Shown: one piece after another, positions 15,741 through 24,108 of the stretch
How positions within the stretch are numbered: position 1 is the stretch's first letter
Layout: every line of letters begins with the position of its first letter
Origin: Myxococcaceae bacterium
GTDB lineage: Bacteria > Myxococcota > Myxococcia > Myxococcales > Myxococcaceae
DNA length: 62,633 nucleotides
Assembly: GCA_025459425.1 (NCBI GenBank)
Contig: JALOQF010000002.1
Coordinates: 1 to 62,633, forward strand
Reading direction: 5' to 3'
Program-made: the position numbers and the translations under genes
The notes under the pieces: generated by a model
Database searches by the model: none
What the model was told of the DNA's origin: nothing
What the model saw: the letters and a program-made list of their open reading frames with translations, nothing else

Positions 15741-16214
15741 TCAGCCCAGCCGCGAGAGGAGCACGTCGAGCCGAACGTCGAGCGCGGGGTGAACGAGGTG
15801 TGGAGCCAGGGCCAGCAGCGGCTCGAGCACGAAGCGTCGCGTCGCGAGCCCGGGGTGCGGCACGGTGAGGTCGTCGACCGAGAGCACGCGCTCGCCGTAC
15901 AGCACGAGATCGAGGTCGATGACCCGCGGCGCCCAGCGGGTGGTGACGACCCGGCCCAGCGCTCGCTCGAGGGCCTTGAGCTCGCGCAGCAACGCGAGCG
16001 GCTCGAGCGCCGTCGACAATTCGGCCACGGTGTTGAGGTAGTCGGGCTGCGGCGTTGGGTTCTCTGGCGGGAGCAGCGCGGGCGTCTCGATGACCGGAGC
16101 GACTGCGACGACCCGGGTCCGGTCGAAGGTTCCCAGCCGATGGGCCGCTTCGTCGAGGTGCGCGCGCCGGTCTCCGAGGTTGGAGCCCAGCGCCACGAAG
16201 ACCCGCTCGTTCAC
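15741..16214 (-). CDS. folK: 2-amino-4-hydroxy-6-hydroxymethyldihydropteridine diphosphokinase
   Basis: 157 aa from GTG 16214, overlapping the upstream stop by 4 nt (GTGA). HPPK features: VALGSNLGDR, TPALLPPENPTPQPDYLNTV (substrate loop), LERALGRVVTTRWAPRVIDLDLVLYG with the typical R-W-A-P-R-x-I-D-L-D-L motif, and VPHPGLATRRFVLEPLL. It transfers pyrophosphate from ATP to the pterin in folate synthesis. Length is normal. It is the last gene of the lysA-dapA-dapB-FAH-folK run. Confidence 0.95.
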   Translation of the reverse strand: MNERVFVALGSNLGDRRAHLDEAAHRLGTFDRTRVVAVAPVIETPALLPPENPTPQPDYLNTVAELSTALEPLALLRELKALERALGRVVTTRWAPRVIDLDLVLYGERVLSVDDLTVPHPGLATRRFVLEPLLALAPHLVHPALDVRLDVLLSRLG

Positions 16215-16969
16215 CGCCGCACCGGGTTCGACAGCACCCCGAGGCCTTCGATCTCCACCTCGACCACGTCGCCGTCGTTCATCGGCCCGACGCCCGACGG
16301 CGTGCCCGTCGACACCACGTCGCCGGGGAGCAGCGTCATGACGTGCGAGATGAACGACACGAGCTTCGCCGGCGCGTGCACCATGTCGCTGGTGCGGCCC
16401 GACTGCTTGAGTTCGCCGTTGAGCCGGCACGTGACGAGCAGATCCGACACGTCGAGGCCCCGCACCATCCACGGGCCGCAGCAGGCGAAGGTGTCGTAGC
16501 TCTTCGCGCGGGTGTGCTGCGCTTCGCGCCGCTGCACGTCGCGCGCCGTCACGTCGTTGAAGCACGTCGCCGCGAAGATCGCTTTGGCCGCTTCGGCTTC
16601 CGTGGCGCGCGTGAGGGTTCGACCGATGACCAGGGCGAGCTCGGCCTCGTGGTGGACCTCCTGGCTCGCGGGCGGAAGGAGAATCGGCGCGCCGTGCGCG
16701 TTGAGGGCCGTCATCGGCTTCATGAAGATGAGCGGCTCGGCCGGCACCGGCTTGCCCATCTCTTCGGCGTGCTTGCGGTAGTTCTGCCCGATGGCCACCA
16801 CCTTCGAGGCCGTGGTGGGCACGAGCCAGCGCACGCCACCGAGCGGCATCACCTCGCCGGTGCGGTGGGGCGTCGTCCACGGGGCGTCGGCCAGCACGTG
16901 CACACGCTCCCCCTCGAGCTCGACGAAGCGCGGGCCCGACGGCGTCTCGATGCGTCCGAAGCGCTGCAC
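16211..16969 (-). CDS. Fumarylacetoacetate hydrolase family protein
   Basis: 252 aa. Core FAH features: VAIGQNYRKHAEEMG, metal ligands in VHHEAELALVIG (Glu-x-Glu) and FNDVTARD, and the C-terminal GTPSGVGPMNDGDVVEVEIEGLG. Family members hydrolyse or decarboxylate beta-keto acids (fumarylpyruvate, acylpyruvate, oxaloacetate); the substrate cannot be assigned. It starts 1 nt after dapB and its stop overlaps folK, so it is co-transcribed with the lysine genes. Confidence 0.92.
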   Translation of the reverse strand: MQRFGRIETPSGPRFVELEGERVHVLADAPWTTPHRTGEVMPLGGVRWLVPTTASKVVAIGQNYRKHAEEMGKPVPAEPLIFMKPMTALNAHGAPILLPPASQEVHHEAELALVIGRTLTRATEAEAAKAIFAATCFNDVTARDVQRREAQHTRAKSYDTFACCGPWMVRGLDVSDLLVTCRLNGELKQSGRTSDMVHAPAKLVSFISHVMTLLPGDVVSTGTPSGVGPMNDGDVVEVEIEGLGVLSNPVRR

Positions 16970-16970
16970 G

Positions 16971-17777
16971 TCACCTCCCGAGAACGTCGGCCATGCCGTA
17001 CAGCCCCGGCGCGCGGCCCTTCACCCACTTCGCCGCGCGCAGGGCCCCGCGCCCGAACTGCTCGCGGCTGGTCGCCCGGTGCGTCAGCTCGATGCGCTCG
17101 CCATCGCCGAAGAAGTAGACGGTGTGCTCCCCGACGACGTCGCCGCCGCGGAGCGTCTGCACGCCGATCTCCTCACGCCGCCGCTCGCCGGTGACGCCCA
17201 CGCGCGAGGGGCGAATGTCTTCGGGGCGCCGCAACAGCGCCTTCGCGATCTCGTCGGCCAGACGCAGCGCCGTGCCGCTCGGCGCGTCCTTCTTGTGGCG
17301 GTGGTGGGCCTCGAGCACGTCGATGTCGAAGTCGTTGCCGAGGCGCGCCGCGAGCTGCGCCGCCACCTCGATGACGAGGTTCACGCCGATGCTCATGTTC
17401 GGGGACATCACGATGGGAATGGCCTTCGCCACCTCGGCGATCTCGGCCTTCGCCTCGGCCGAGAAGCCCGTCGAGCCGACCACCAGGCCGACCCTCCGCT
17501 TCGCGCAGGCGCGGGCGTGCTGCACCGAGGCCTCGGGCGTCGTGAAGTCGATGACGACGTCGGCCCGCTCGAGCGCCTCGTCGAGAGACGCCACCACCGG
17601 CACCTCGAGCTGGCCGAGGTGACAGGCGAGCCCGACGTCGAGCCCCACGCTGGCGTGCCCGGGCTTCTCGGTGCCGCCCGACAACACGAAGCCCTCGGTG
17701 TCACGAACGAGCTTCACCAGCATCTGGCCCATGCGCCCGGTGACGCCGGTGATGACGGTGCGAACGGGAGCGGCCAT
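16971..17777 (-). CDS. dapB: 4-hydroxy-tetrahydrodipicolinate reductase
   Basis: 268 aa. NAD(P)-binding ITGVTGRMGQML at the N-terminus, DFTTPEASVQH, the conserved SPNMSIGVNL and the catalytic HHRHKKDAPSGTAL. It reduces hydroxytetrahydrodipicolinate in the diaminopimelate/lysine pathway. Start ATG 17777, 4 nt after the dapA stop. Length fits the family. Confidence 0.96.
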   Translation of the reverse strand: MAAPVRTVITGVTGRMGQMLVKLVRDTEGFVLSGGTEKPGHASVGLDVGLACHLGQLEVPVVASLDEALERADVVIDFTTPEASVQHARACAKRRVGLVVGSTGFSAEAKAEIAEVAKAIPIVMSPNMSIGVNLVIEVAAQLAARLGNDFDIDVLEAHHRHKKDAPSGTALRLADEIAKALLRRPEDIRPSRVGVTGERRREEIGVQTLRGGDVVGEHTVYFFGDGERIELTHRATSREQFGRGALRAAKWVKGRAPGLYGMADVLGR

Positions 17778-17781
17778 GACG

Positions 17782-18666
17782 TCAGGCCACCAACCCGAGC
17801 TTCTGGAGCTCGGCCTTGAGCTTCGCGGTGCCCGCCTCGCTCATGGGGAAGAGCGGCGGGCGGATCTCGAGGCCGAAGCGGCCCATGAGGTGGAGCGCCA
17901 TCTTCACCGGAATCGGGTTCGACTCGCTGAAGAGCACCCGGTGGAGCGGCTGGAGCCTCAGCTGCAGCTCGAGCGCCTTCTTCGTGTCGTTGGCCAGCGC
18001 GGCGGCCACGAGGTCGGCCATCAACCGGGGCGCCACGTTCGACGACACGCTCACCACGCCCTTGCCGCCGGCGGCGATGAACGGGGCCACCACGAAGTCG
18101 TCGCCCGACAGCAGGGTGATGCGGTCGCCCACCTGCTCGTAGACGTCGAGGGTGCGCAGCACGTTGCCGGTCGCCTCTTTCAGCGCCACCACCTCGGAGA
18201 GATCGCACAGCCGCTTCACCGTCTCGGGCAAGAGGTCGACGCCCGTCCGGCCCGGGACGTTGTAGGCCATGATGGGAAAGCCCGGGTGCGCCTTCGCGAG
18301 GAGCCGGTAGTGCTCGACGAGGCCGGCCTGCGTGGGCTTGTTGTAATACGGCGTCACGATGAGCGCGCCGTCGGCGCCGAGGTCGCGCGCCACCTTCATC
18401 GACTCGATGCACTCGGCGGTGTTGTTGCTCCCGGCGCCGGCGAACACCTTCACGCGGCCCTTGTTCGCCTTGATGCAGACCTCGATGGCGCGCTTGCGCT
18501 CGGCCGCCGACATCGTCACCGACTCGCCGGTGGTGCCCATGGGAATGAGCACCGAGGTGCCGTTGGCGATCTGATCGTTCACCAGCCACTCGTACGCCGG
18601 CTCGTCGAGCGCGCCGTTCTTGAAGGGCGTGGCCAGCGCCGTCATCGAGCCCGACAGCTTCATCAT
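17782..18666 (-). CDS. dapA: 4-hydroxy-tetrahydrodipicolinate synthase
   Basis: 294 aa, start at the first of two adjacent ATGs (18666) with GGAGAG five bases upstream inside lysA; overlaps the lysA stop (ATGA). Class I aldolase features: PMGTTGESVTMS, YNVPGRTGVDLLP and the Schiff-base Lys in VALKEATGN. It condenses pyruvate with aspartate semialdehyde. Confidence 0.97.
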   Translation of the reverse strand: MMKLSGSMTALATPFKNGALDEPAYEWLVNDQIANGTSVLIPMGTTGESVTMSAAERKRAIEVCIKANKGRVKVFAGAGSNNTAECIESMKVARDLGADGALIVTPYYNKPTQAGLVEHYRLLAKAHPGFPIMAYNVPGRTGVDLLPETVKRLCDLSEVVALKEATGNVLRTLDVYEQVGDRITLLSGDDFVVAPFIAAGGKGVVSVSSNVAPRLMADLVAAALANDTKKALELQLRLQPLHRVLFSESNPIPVKMALHLMGRFGLEIRPPLFPMSEAGTAKLKAELQKLGLVA

Positions 18667-19904
18667 GGAGTCTCTCCTCGCATCAAATCGGTGATGGTCT
18701 CACGCGTCCGCACGACGCGCGCGCGGCCCTGGTCCACCAGCACTTCGGCGGGCCGTGGCCGCGAGTTGTACGACGACGACATCGACATGCCGTACGCGCC
18801 GGCGGTCATGATCGCCAGCAGATCGCCCTGCTGCAGCGGCGGCAGCGCCCGGCCATGGCCCAGCACGTCGCTCGACTCGCAGACCGGCCCGACGATCTCG
18901 ACGGTGGCCTTCTTGCCCTTGCGCGGGGCGACCGGGCGGATGTCGTGGTGGGCTTCGTAGAGCGCTGGCCGCAGCAGGTCGTTCATGCCGGCATCGACGA
19001 TGACGAAGTGCTTCGCGGGCGTCTTCTTGCGGTACAGCACGCGGGTCAGCAGCACGCCGGCGTTGGCGACCAGCACCCGGCCCGGCTCGAGCACGAGGGT
19101 GGCGCCGAGGTTCTTCAGGGGCTCGATGACGGCCTTCGCGTAGTCGGCGACGCCCGGCGGTGTCTCGGTGGTGTAGGTGACGCCGAGGCCACCACCGACG
19201 TCGAGGTGCGTGAGCGGAAAGCCTTTCGCGATGAGCGCGCGGTAGAGACTGCCGACGCGGGTCATCGCCTCGCGCACGGGCCGCGTGTCGGTCAGCTGGC
19301 TGCCGATGTGACAATCGAGCCCGCGGGCGACGAGCCCCTCGAGCTTCTTCGAGCGGGCGTAGAGAGCCAGCGCCTCGTCGAAGGGCACGCCGAACTTCGA
19401 GGTCTTGAGCCCGGTGGCGATGTACTTGTGGGTCTTCGCGTCGACGTCGGGGTTCACGCGCAGGGCGAAGGGCGCGTCGACGCCGAGCTGCTGGCCGACG
19501 CGGGCGAGGGCCTCGAGCTCTTCGGCGCTCTCGACGTTGAACATGAGGATGCCGGCCTTCACCGCGGCCACCATCTCGGCCTCGGTCTTCCCGACGCCGG
19601 CGAAGACGATCTTCCGGGTGTCACCGCCCACGCGCCGCACGCGCTCGAGCTCTCCGGCCGACACGATGTCGAAGCCGGCGCCCCCCTTCGCGAAGAGCTT
19701 GAGCACGGCCAGGTTCGAGTTGGCCTTCACCGAGTAGCAGACGAGCGTGGGTACGGAGGCGAACGCCTCCTGCACCACGCGCAGGTGACGGGTCAGCGTC
19801 GCCGTCGAGTACACGTAGGTGGGCGTGCCGACGTCACGGGCGATCTGCTCGAGCGGCACGTCTTCGCAGTGGAGCGCACCGGCCTTCGGCTCGAAGTGGT
19901 TCAC
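18663..19904 (-). CDS. lysA: Diaminopimelate decarboxylase
   Basis: 413 aa. PLP-dependent type III fold: Lys of CYSVKANSNLAVL, CHIGSQLTDTRP, LVLEPGRVLVANAG and the catalytic-site CESSDVLG near the C-terminus. It makes lysine from meso-diaminopimelate. Its start (ATG 19904) overlaps the stop of the LptM-like lipoprotein (ATGA). Confidence 0.97.
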   Translation of the reverse strand: MNHFEPKAGALHCEDVPLEQIARDVGTPTYVYSTATLTRHLRVVQEAFASVPTLVCYSVKANSNLAVLKLFAKGGAGFDIVSAGELERVRRVGGDTRKIVFAGVGKTEAEMVAAVKAGILMFNVESAEELEALARVGQQLGVDAPFALRVNPDVDAKTHKYIATGLKTSKFGVPFDEALALYARSKKLEGLVARGLDCHIGSQLTDTRPVREAMTRVGSLYRALIAKGFPLTHLDVGGGLGVTYTTETPPGVADYAKAVIEPLKNLGATLVLEPGRVLVANAGVLLTRVLYRKKTPAKHFVIVDAGMNDLLRPALYEAHHDIRPVAPRKGKKATVEIVGPVCESSDVLGHGRALPPLQQGDLLAIMTAGAYGMSMSSSYNSRPRPAEVLVDQGRARVVRTRETITDLMRGETP

Positions 19905-20041
19905 CGCGCCTCCCGGCAGCAGCCCGCGTCGGGCGGCTCGGGCGGCGGAGCCACCCCACGATCCAGCGGCGGACGCGGCGGGCCCTTGATGCCGCAGGCC
20001 AGGAACCCCAGGACGAAGACGATGATGACGCGTCGCAACAC
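19901..20041 (-). CDS. LptM-like small lipoprotein upstream of lysA
   Basis: 46 aa from GTG 20041, chosen because AGGAAGGG lies four bases upstream and the signal peptide then reads VIIVFVLGFLAC. Right after the lipobox Cys comes GIKGPP, the CGxKGP signature of the LptM/YifL family, which helps LptD assembly in Enterobacteria and commonly sits just upstream of lysA. The rest is Pro-rich with two final cysteines (DAGCCREAR). Length is short but within the family range. Start and family call rest on this motif plus the lysA neighbour. Confidence 0.72.
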   Translation of the reverse strand: MLRRVIIVFVLGFLACGIKGPPRPPLDRGVAPPPEPPDAGCCREAR

Positions 20042-20136
20042 GGCGCCCTTCCTGCCGGGAAGGGCCGTGAGCGGCAAGCGGAAGATGGCGACCGTGGAGC
20101 GCGTAGGGACGGCGCAGAGGCCCTTCGGCCGTCGGC

Positions 20137-20679
20137 TCACCGCCACGACAAGAGCACGCTGAAAGCGCGCCCCGCTTCCTTCTCGAGCTTCACCTCGGAC
20201 TGCGACACCCCTGCGATCTCGAACATGCGCCCGAGGATCCCCACCGTGAACTGAGGGGACAACGAATAGTCCGAGACGGTCATGCGGAAGAGCTTTGGCC
20301 CCAGCTTCTCGACGCGCGAGGTGACGAAGTTCACCGCGGCCTCGAAGTTGCGCGACGACCGTTCGATGTGTTTCTCGACCGGCAGGACCCGTACCATCAT
20401 CTTCGTCAACTGGCCGATGATGGTCTCGAAGTAGCCATCGATGAAGCCGCGCGCCATCAGCACGTCGGCCTCGTGCGGCGTCACGCCCGGGTGGAGCCGC
20501 TCGCGCAGCAGCTCGTACGCCTGCCGATACACCTCGGCGTCGACGGCGGTCGGAATGGCGTCGAGGTCGAGGCCCAGTGAGCGAAACCGCTCGTGGAGCT
20601 CGGGCGTCACACGCGCCCCATAGGCCCTGACGAAGAGGCCTTCGACCGTGTGCCGGAAGACGAGTCGTCGGCGTTCCAT
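20137..20679 (-). CDS. DUF2378 family protein
   Basis: 180 aa from ATG 20679. The pattern (VEGLFVRAYGARVTPEL, LRSLGLDLD-type hinge, GFIDGYFETIIGQLTKMMVRVLPV, SRNFEAAVNFVTSRVEKL) fits TIGR02265/DUF2378, a protein family expanded in Myxococcus and relatives with no known function. No membrane segments. The open frame extends upstream, but the ATG gives the usual family length. Sits 95 nt in front of the LptM-like gene. Confidence 0.82.
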   Translation of the reverse strand: MERRRLVFRHTVEGLFVRAYGARVTPELHERFRSLGLDLDAIPTAVDAEVYRQAYELLRERLHPGVTPHEADVLMARGFIDGYFETIIGQLTKMMVRVLPVEKHIERSSRNFEAAVNFVTSRVEKLGPKLFRMTVSDYSLSPQFTVGILGRMFEIAGVSQSEVKLEKEAGRAFSVLLSWR

Positions 20680-20836
20680 TCGTTCAGTGTAGCGAGCGTT
20701 CGACGGCGCCGCGCCCCCCCTCGAACGGTCACGAAGAGCTCGCCAGGCCCCTCGGCCAGAGGCGGGCCGCCCCATGCAACGGAGTGTCCCGTGAGAGCGG
20801 GGCTGCGGTGCGCGAGGCCTGTCGTAGGTCTGCGGC

Positions 20837-21535
20837 ATGCAATCGCTTCAGAACCAGACGGTGCTCGTGACCGGCGTAACGGGAGAGGTCGGCTGGGGCC
20901 TGGCCCACGCCGCGAGGGACGCGGGCGCACGGCTCGTGCTGCCCGTGCGGCGCGAGGAGCAGGTCGCGGCGCTCGAGGCCGAGTTCGGCGAGGGCGCGCT
21001 CGTGCGGGCCGTCGGCTTTACCGACGAGGCGACGCTCCAGGGGCTCCGCGACGAGGCGGTCGCGCGGTTCGGGCGGCTGAACCACGTCTTCGCCCCGCTC
21101 GGCGCGTGGTGGGCCAAAGGGGCTTCCCTCGAGCAGTCGCCCGACGAGTTTCGCGCGCTGCAAGACGTGTACGTCGAGGCGCCCTGGCAGCTGCTGCGCG
21201 CGATGGCGCCCGCGCTGCGTGACAGCACGGGCAGCTTCACCTTCATCACCGGCGCTGGAGGCGAAGCCCCCTTCATTCCCCGCTCGGGCCTGCTGGTGGC
21301 GGCCGTCGCTGCACAAATCGCCCTCGCACGAACCCTGCGACACGAGCTCGTGCGCGAGCCCTTCCGCGTGAACGAGGTGCGCATCTCGGCCAGGCTCGAG
21401 CGACAGCCCCGGCCGGGAGTGGTGCCCTCACGCGAAGCCGGTGAGACCTTCTTGAGCCTCGTCACCTCGGACGCGCGGGGCACCCTCTTCCGCTATGGGC
21501 CCGACCGTGCCCTCGTCGCCAGCGCCGAGCGCTGA
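20837..21535 (+). CDS. SDR-family protein without the catalytic Tyr
   Basis: 232 aa. N-terminal Rossmann motif LVTGVTGEVGWGLA (about 9-22, TGxxxGxG). Further strands FGRLNHVFAPLGAW and SFTFITGAGGEAP match SDRs. In classical SDRs the latter is followed by Y-x-x-x-K; here the region is SGLLVAAVAAQIALARTL and there is no Tyr-Lys pair. It may be a non-catalytic NAD(P)-binding regulator or an atypical reductase. It shares its strand with the GNAT gene 50 nt downstream. Confidence 0.78.
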   Translation: MQSLQNQTVLVTGVTGEVGWGLAHAARDAGARLVLPVRREEQVAALEAEFGEGALVRAVGFTDEATLQGLRDEAVARFGRLNHVFAPLGAWWAKGASLEQSPDEFRALQDVYVEAPWQLLRAMAPALRDSTGSFTFITGAGGEAPFIPRSGLLVAAVAAQIALARTLRHELVREPFRVNEVRISARLERQPRPGVVPSREAGETFLSLVTSDARGTLFRYGPDRALVASAER

Positions 21536-21585
21536 CGCACGTCCAATCGACACCCGACCCGTTCACCCTTAACGAGAGGCCGACC

Positions 21586-21879
21586 ATGTCCCTTCCCATT
21601 CAGCAGTCCGAGTCAGGCACGCACGGTGCCTTCTTCGTCGAGCGCGACGGCACGCGCGTCGCCGAGATGACGTATTCGAAGACGCCCGACGGCAAGCGCC
21701 TCATCATCGACCACACCGACGTGTCCGAGTCGCTCAAGGGCCAGGGCGTGGGCAAACAGCTCGTCGCCGCTGCGGTGACGTGGGCGCGCCGTGACGGGCT
21801 CATGGTGATGCCGCTGTGCCCCTTCGCGAAGGCGACGTTCGACAAGACGCCCGAGTTCCAGGACGTGCTGTGGCGCTGA
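21586..21879 (+). CDS. GNAT-family protein of the YjdJ type
   Basis: 97 aa. Contains the small Gcn5-related fold with RLIIDHTDVSESLKGQGVGKQLVAAAV (acetyl-CoA-binding R/Q-x-x-G-x-G/A as K-G-Q-G-V-G) and VMPLCPFAKATFDK. Such minimal GNAT proteins are common and of unknown substrate. Start ATG 21586. Its 3' end overlaps the cytochrome gene start by 10 nt. Confidence 0.9.
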   Translation: MSLPIQQSESGTHGAFFVERDGTRVAEMTYSKTPDGKRLIIDHTDVSESLKGQGVGKQLVAAAVTWARRDGLMVMPLCPFAKATFDKTPEFQDVLWR

Positions 21880-22856
21880 GACTCGTCATCGGCCTCGCGC
21901 TCCTCGGCCTGGGGTGCAAGAGCGAGCGTGCGCCGGCCCTCGACGCGGGCCCGGCCGAGCGTGCACCGACGGCGGCCGCGCCCAACGCCGTGCGCCCCGT
22001 GCCTGGCGACGACGTGGCCCATGGCCGCTACCTCGCGACCATCGGCGCCTGCCTCGAGTGCCACACGCCACGGCTCGCGACCGACCCGGAGCGGCTCGAC
22101 GAGACGAAGCTCATGTCGGGCGGTACGCCGTTCGGTGGGCCGTGGGGCGTCGTACACACCGCCAACGTCTCGGCCGTGGCAGCGGCGTACCAGCCGGCGC
22201 ACCTCGAGGCCGCCATTCGCGGGCAGCTCAGCTTCAAGTTCCAGATGCCGACCGATCTCTACGCCGCGTACGCGGCCGACGACATGCGCGACCTGGTGGC
22301 GTTCCTGCGCTCGCTGTCGCCGGTCGACGTTCCGGCGCCGACGAACCGGCTGGCCGACGGGTATCGACCGCCCCTGCCGCTGGCTCCGGGCACGGTGCGC
22401 GAGACGGCTCCGACGGGCGTCAGCGTCGAGCGCGGCGAGTACCTGGTGCACGTGGCCATCTGCAAGGACTGCCACTCTCCGCGCGCGGCCGACGGGGTCT
22501 CGTACGACGAGTCGCGCCGCATGTCGGGCGGAGGCATCGGCCTCAAGGTGAGCAACGCCTGGCTGGTCCCGCCGAACCTGACGAACGACCCCGAGACCGG
22601 GCTCGGCCGGTGGACCGATGACGAGATCATCACCGCCTTCCGCACCGGCAAGCGCAAGGACGGCCGGCGCCTGCACCCGGTGATGCCCGCGCGCGTCGCG
22701 TACGCAGACATGACCGACGACGACGCGAAGGCCATCGTCGCGTACCTGCGCGCCCTGCCACCGATTCGGGCGAAGCGCCCACCCAACGGGCCCTACGAGA
22801 ACCCGGGTGACATCGCCTGCTGCTTCGAACCACCCGCGCCGGAGGCCACGCCGTGA
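21870..22856 (+). CDS. Dihaem c-type cytochrome lipoprotein
   Basis: 328 aa from GTG 21870, within the GNAT gene end. Signal with lipobox LGLGC. Two haem-binding CxxCH motifs: CLECH and CKDCH, each opening a cytochrome c domain, with distal Met candidates LMSGG and RRMSGGG and MPARVAYADMTDDDAKAIVAYLRA at the end. Pattern resembles the subunits of alcohol/gluconate dehydrogenase-type cytochromes. Anchored at the outer face of the membrane. Stop overlaps the next cytochrome start (GTGA). Confidence 0.88.
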   Translation: MALRLVIGLALLGLGCKSERAPALDAGPAERAPTAAAPNAVRPVPGDDVAHGRYLATIGACLECHTPRLATDPERLDETKLMSGGTPFGGPWGVVHTANVSAVAAAYQPAHLEAAIRGQLSFKFQMPTDLYAAYAADDMRDLVAFLRSLSPVDVPAPTNRLADGYRPPLPLAPGTVRETAPTGVSVERGEYLVHVAICKDCHSPRAADGVSYDESRRMSGGGIGLKVSNAWLVPPNLTNDPETGLGRWTDDEIITAFRTGKRKDGRRLHPVMPARVAYADMTDDDAKAIVAYLRALPPIRAKRPPNGPYENPGDIACCFEPPAPEATP

Positions 22857-23473
22857 GCCCGCTCCTCGTCACGATGTTGGCCCTCGCGGCGCCCGACCTG
22901 GCGCGCGGCAAGGCCCTCTTCGCGGAGCGCTGCGCGGTGTGCCACGGCGAGACGGGGGCCGGCGATGGAACCGTCGCCGCCTCGCTCTCACCGCCGCCCG
23001 CCGACTTCACCCGCGCGCGGTTCTCGACCGACCGGTTGCTGCATGTGCTGCGCGAGGGCGTGCCGGGCACCGCGATGCCCGCCCAGCCGGGGTTGGCGCC
23101 CGCCGACCGCGCGGCCCTCATCGCCTGGGTTCAATCGCTGGGTCCCAAAGCGGCTCCGCCGAAGGCGCCCGCTCCCGTGCTGGCCCTGGGCGAGAACGTC
23201 TTCTCGATTCGCTGCTCGGCCTGTCACGGCACGTTCGCCGATGGCAGTGGTCCGTCGGCATCTCGGGTGGGCCGACCGCCGACCGACTTCACCCGCAAGC
23301 AGCCGACGAAGGAGCGGATCGTCGACGTGCTGACGCACGGCATCCGGGGCACGGCGATGACGCCCATGCGCCGGCTCTTGTCGGACGCCGAGCTCGATGG
23401 GGTGGTGGCGTACCTCCAGAGCGTCTACGGCCGGAACGTCGCGACTGGAGCCGCGGCCGAGTCAGGCCCCTGA
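22853..23473 (+). CDS. Dihaem c-type cytochrome
   Basis: 206 aa from GTG 22853, translationally coupled to the previous gene. Short signal peptide (LLVTMLALAAPDLA), then two cytochrome c domains: CAVCH with ADFTRARF and GVPGTAMPAQPG, and CSACH with TDFTRKQPTKERIVDVLTHG and GTAMTPMRRLL. Both carry a Met ligand. The paired cytochromes give four haems in one operon and probably form an electron-transfer chain; the dehydrogenase or terminal enzyme is not in the window. Confidence 0.9.
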   Translation: MSPLLVTMLALAAPDLARGKALFAERCAVCHGETGAGDGTVAASLSPPPADFTRARFSTDRLLHVLREGVPGTAMPAQPGLAPADRAALIAWVQSLGPKAAPPKAPAPVLALGENVFSIRCSACHGTFADGSGPSASRVGRPPTDFTRKQPTKERIVDVLTHGIRGTAMTPMRRLLSDAELDGVVAYLQSVYGRNVATGAAAESGP

Positions 23474-23550
23474 GCGGCCCGGGGCACGGGTCGCCGCTCG
23501 AGCGTTCGACCGTGGCACCACCGACGACTCCGTGACAGACGCCCGAGTCC

Positions 23551-23952
23551 ATGCGTGGCCTCCAGCCGACCCTCGCGCTCGTGGTGTTCACGCTCGCCTC
23601 CCCAGCGCTCGCTGAGGTCTGCGACAAGTTCGACGAGCGCAGCGGGTTCGATCGGCTGGTGCTCCTCGGTGGACCCGCAGTGGCCTGCGTCGTGGCGACG
23701 CTGCTCGTGGCCCGCGGAAGCACGCTGGCCGCAGCGCTGGCCACGGTGCTGGCCATCGCGGGCGCGCGCGCGCTGTCGGACGAGTGGGCGCTCATCGAGG
23801 CCGCGCAGGCCGAGCCGTGCGGGCCCGGGGTGCTCGCCGAGGGCAGGGTGGCGGCCGCACTGCTTTTTCTGCTCTTCGCCGTGCCGAATGGCCTGTGGAC
23901 GGTGCGCCGGGTGAAGGCCTCGCGCGGGCCTCAACCGCCTGAAACGCCCTGA
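23551..23952 (+). CDS. Membrane protein of unknown function
   Basis: 133 aa. N-terminal signal (TLALVVFTLASPALAE), two Cys in the mature protein, then three hydrophobic segments (LVLLGGPAVACVVATLLVA, AAALATVLAIAGARAL, VAAALLFLLFAVPNGLW). Ends in a basic, Pro-rich tail. No recognised family. Confidence 0.65.
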   Translation: MRGLQPTLALVVFTLASPALAEVCDKFDERSGFDRLVLLGGPAVACVVATLLVARGSTLAAALATVLAIAGARALSDEWALIEAAQAEPCGPGVLAEGRVAAALLFLLFAVPNGLWTVRRVKASRGPQPPETP

Positions 23953-24108
23953 CTTTTCGTCCAGACCGTCAACCGCCACGACACCGGCTGGTGAATTGGT
24001 GCACACGTGGGCGGCCTCGTGGGTTCCTCTCGCACCCGGGGGCGGTTCCCCTCGATTTCAAAACATCGCTTCTCCGCCGCCACGCGCGGCTTTGCCTGGA
24101 GTGTCCAG

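Noticed and set aside
23472-23499. Inverted repeat after the dihaem cytochrome as a terminator
   Set aside because: 7-bp stem with a 14-nt loop and no T-run; chance hairpins are common at this G+C content.
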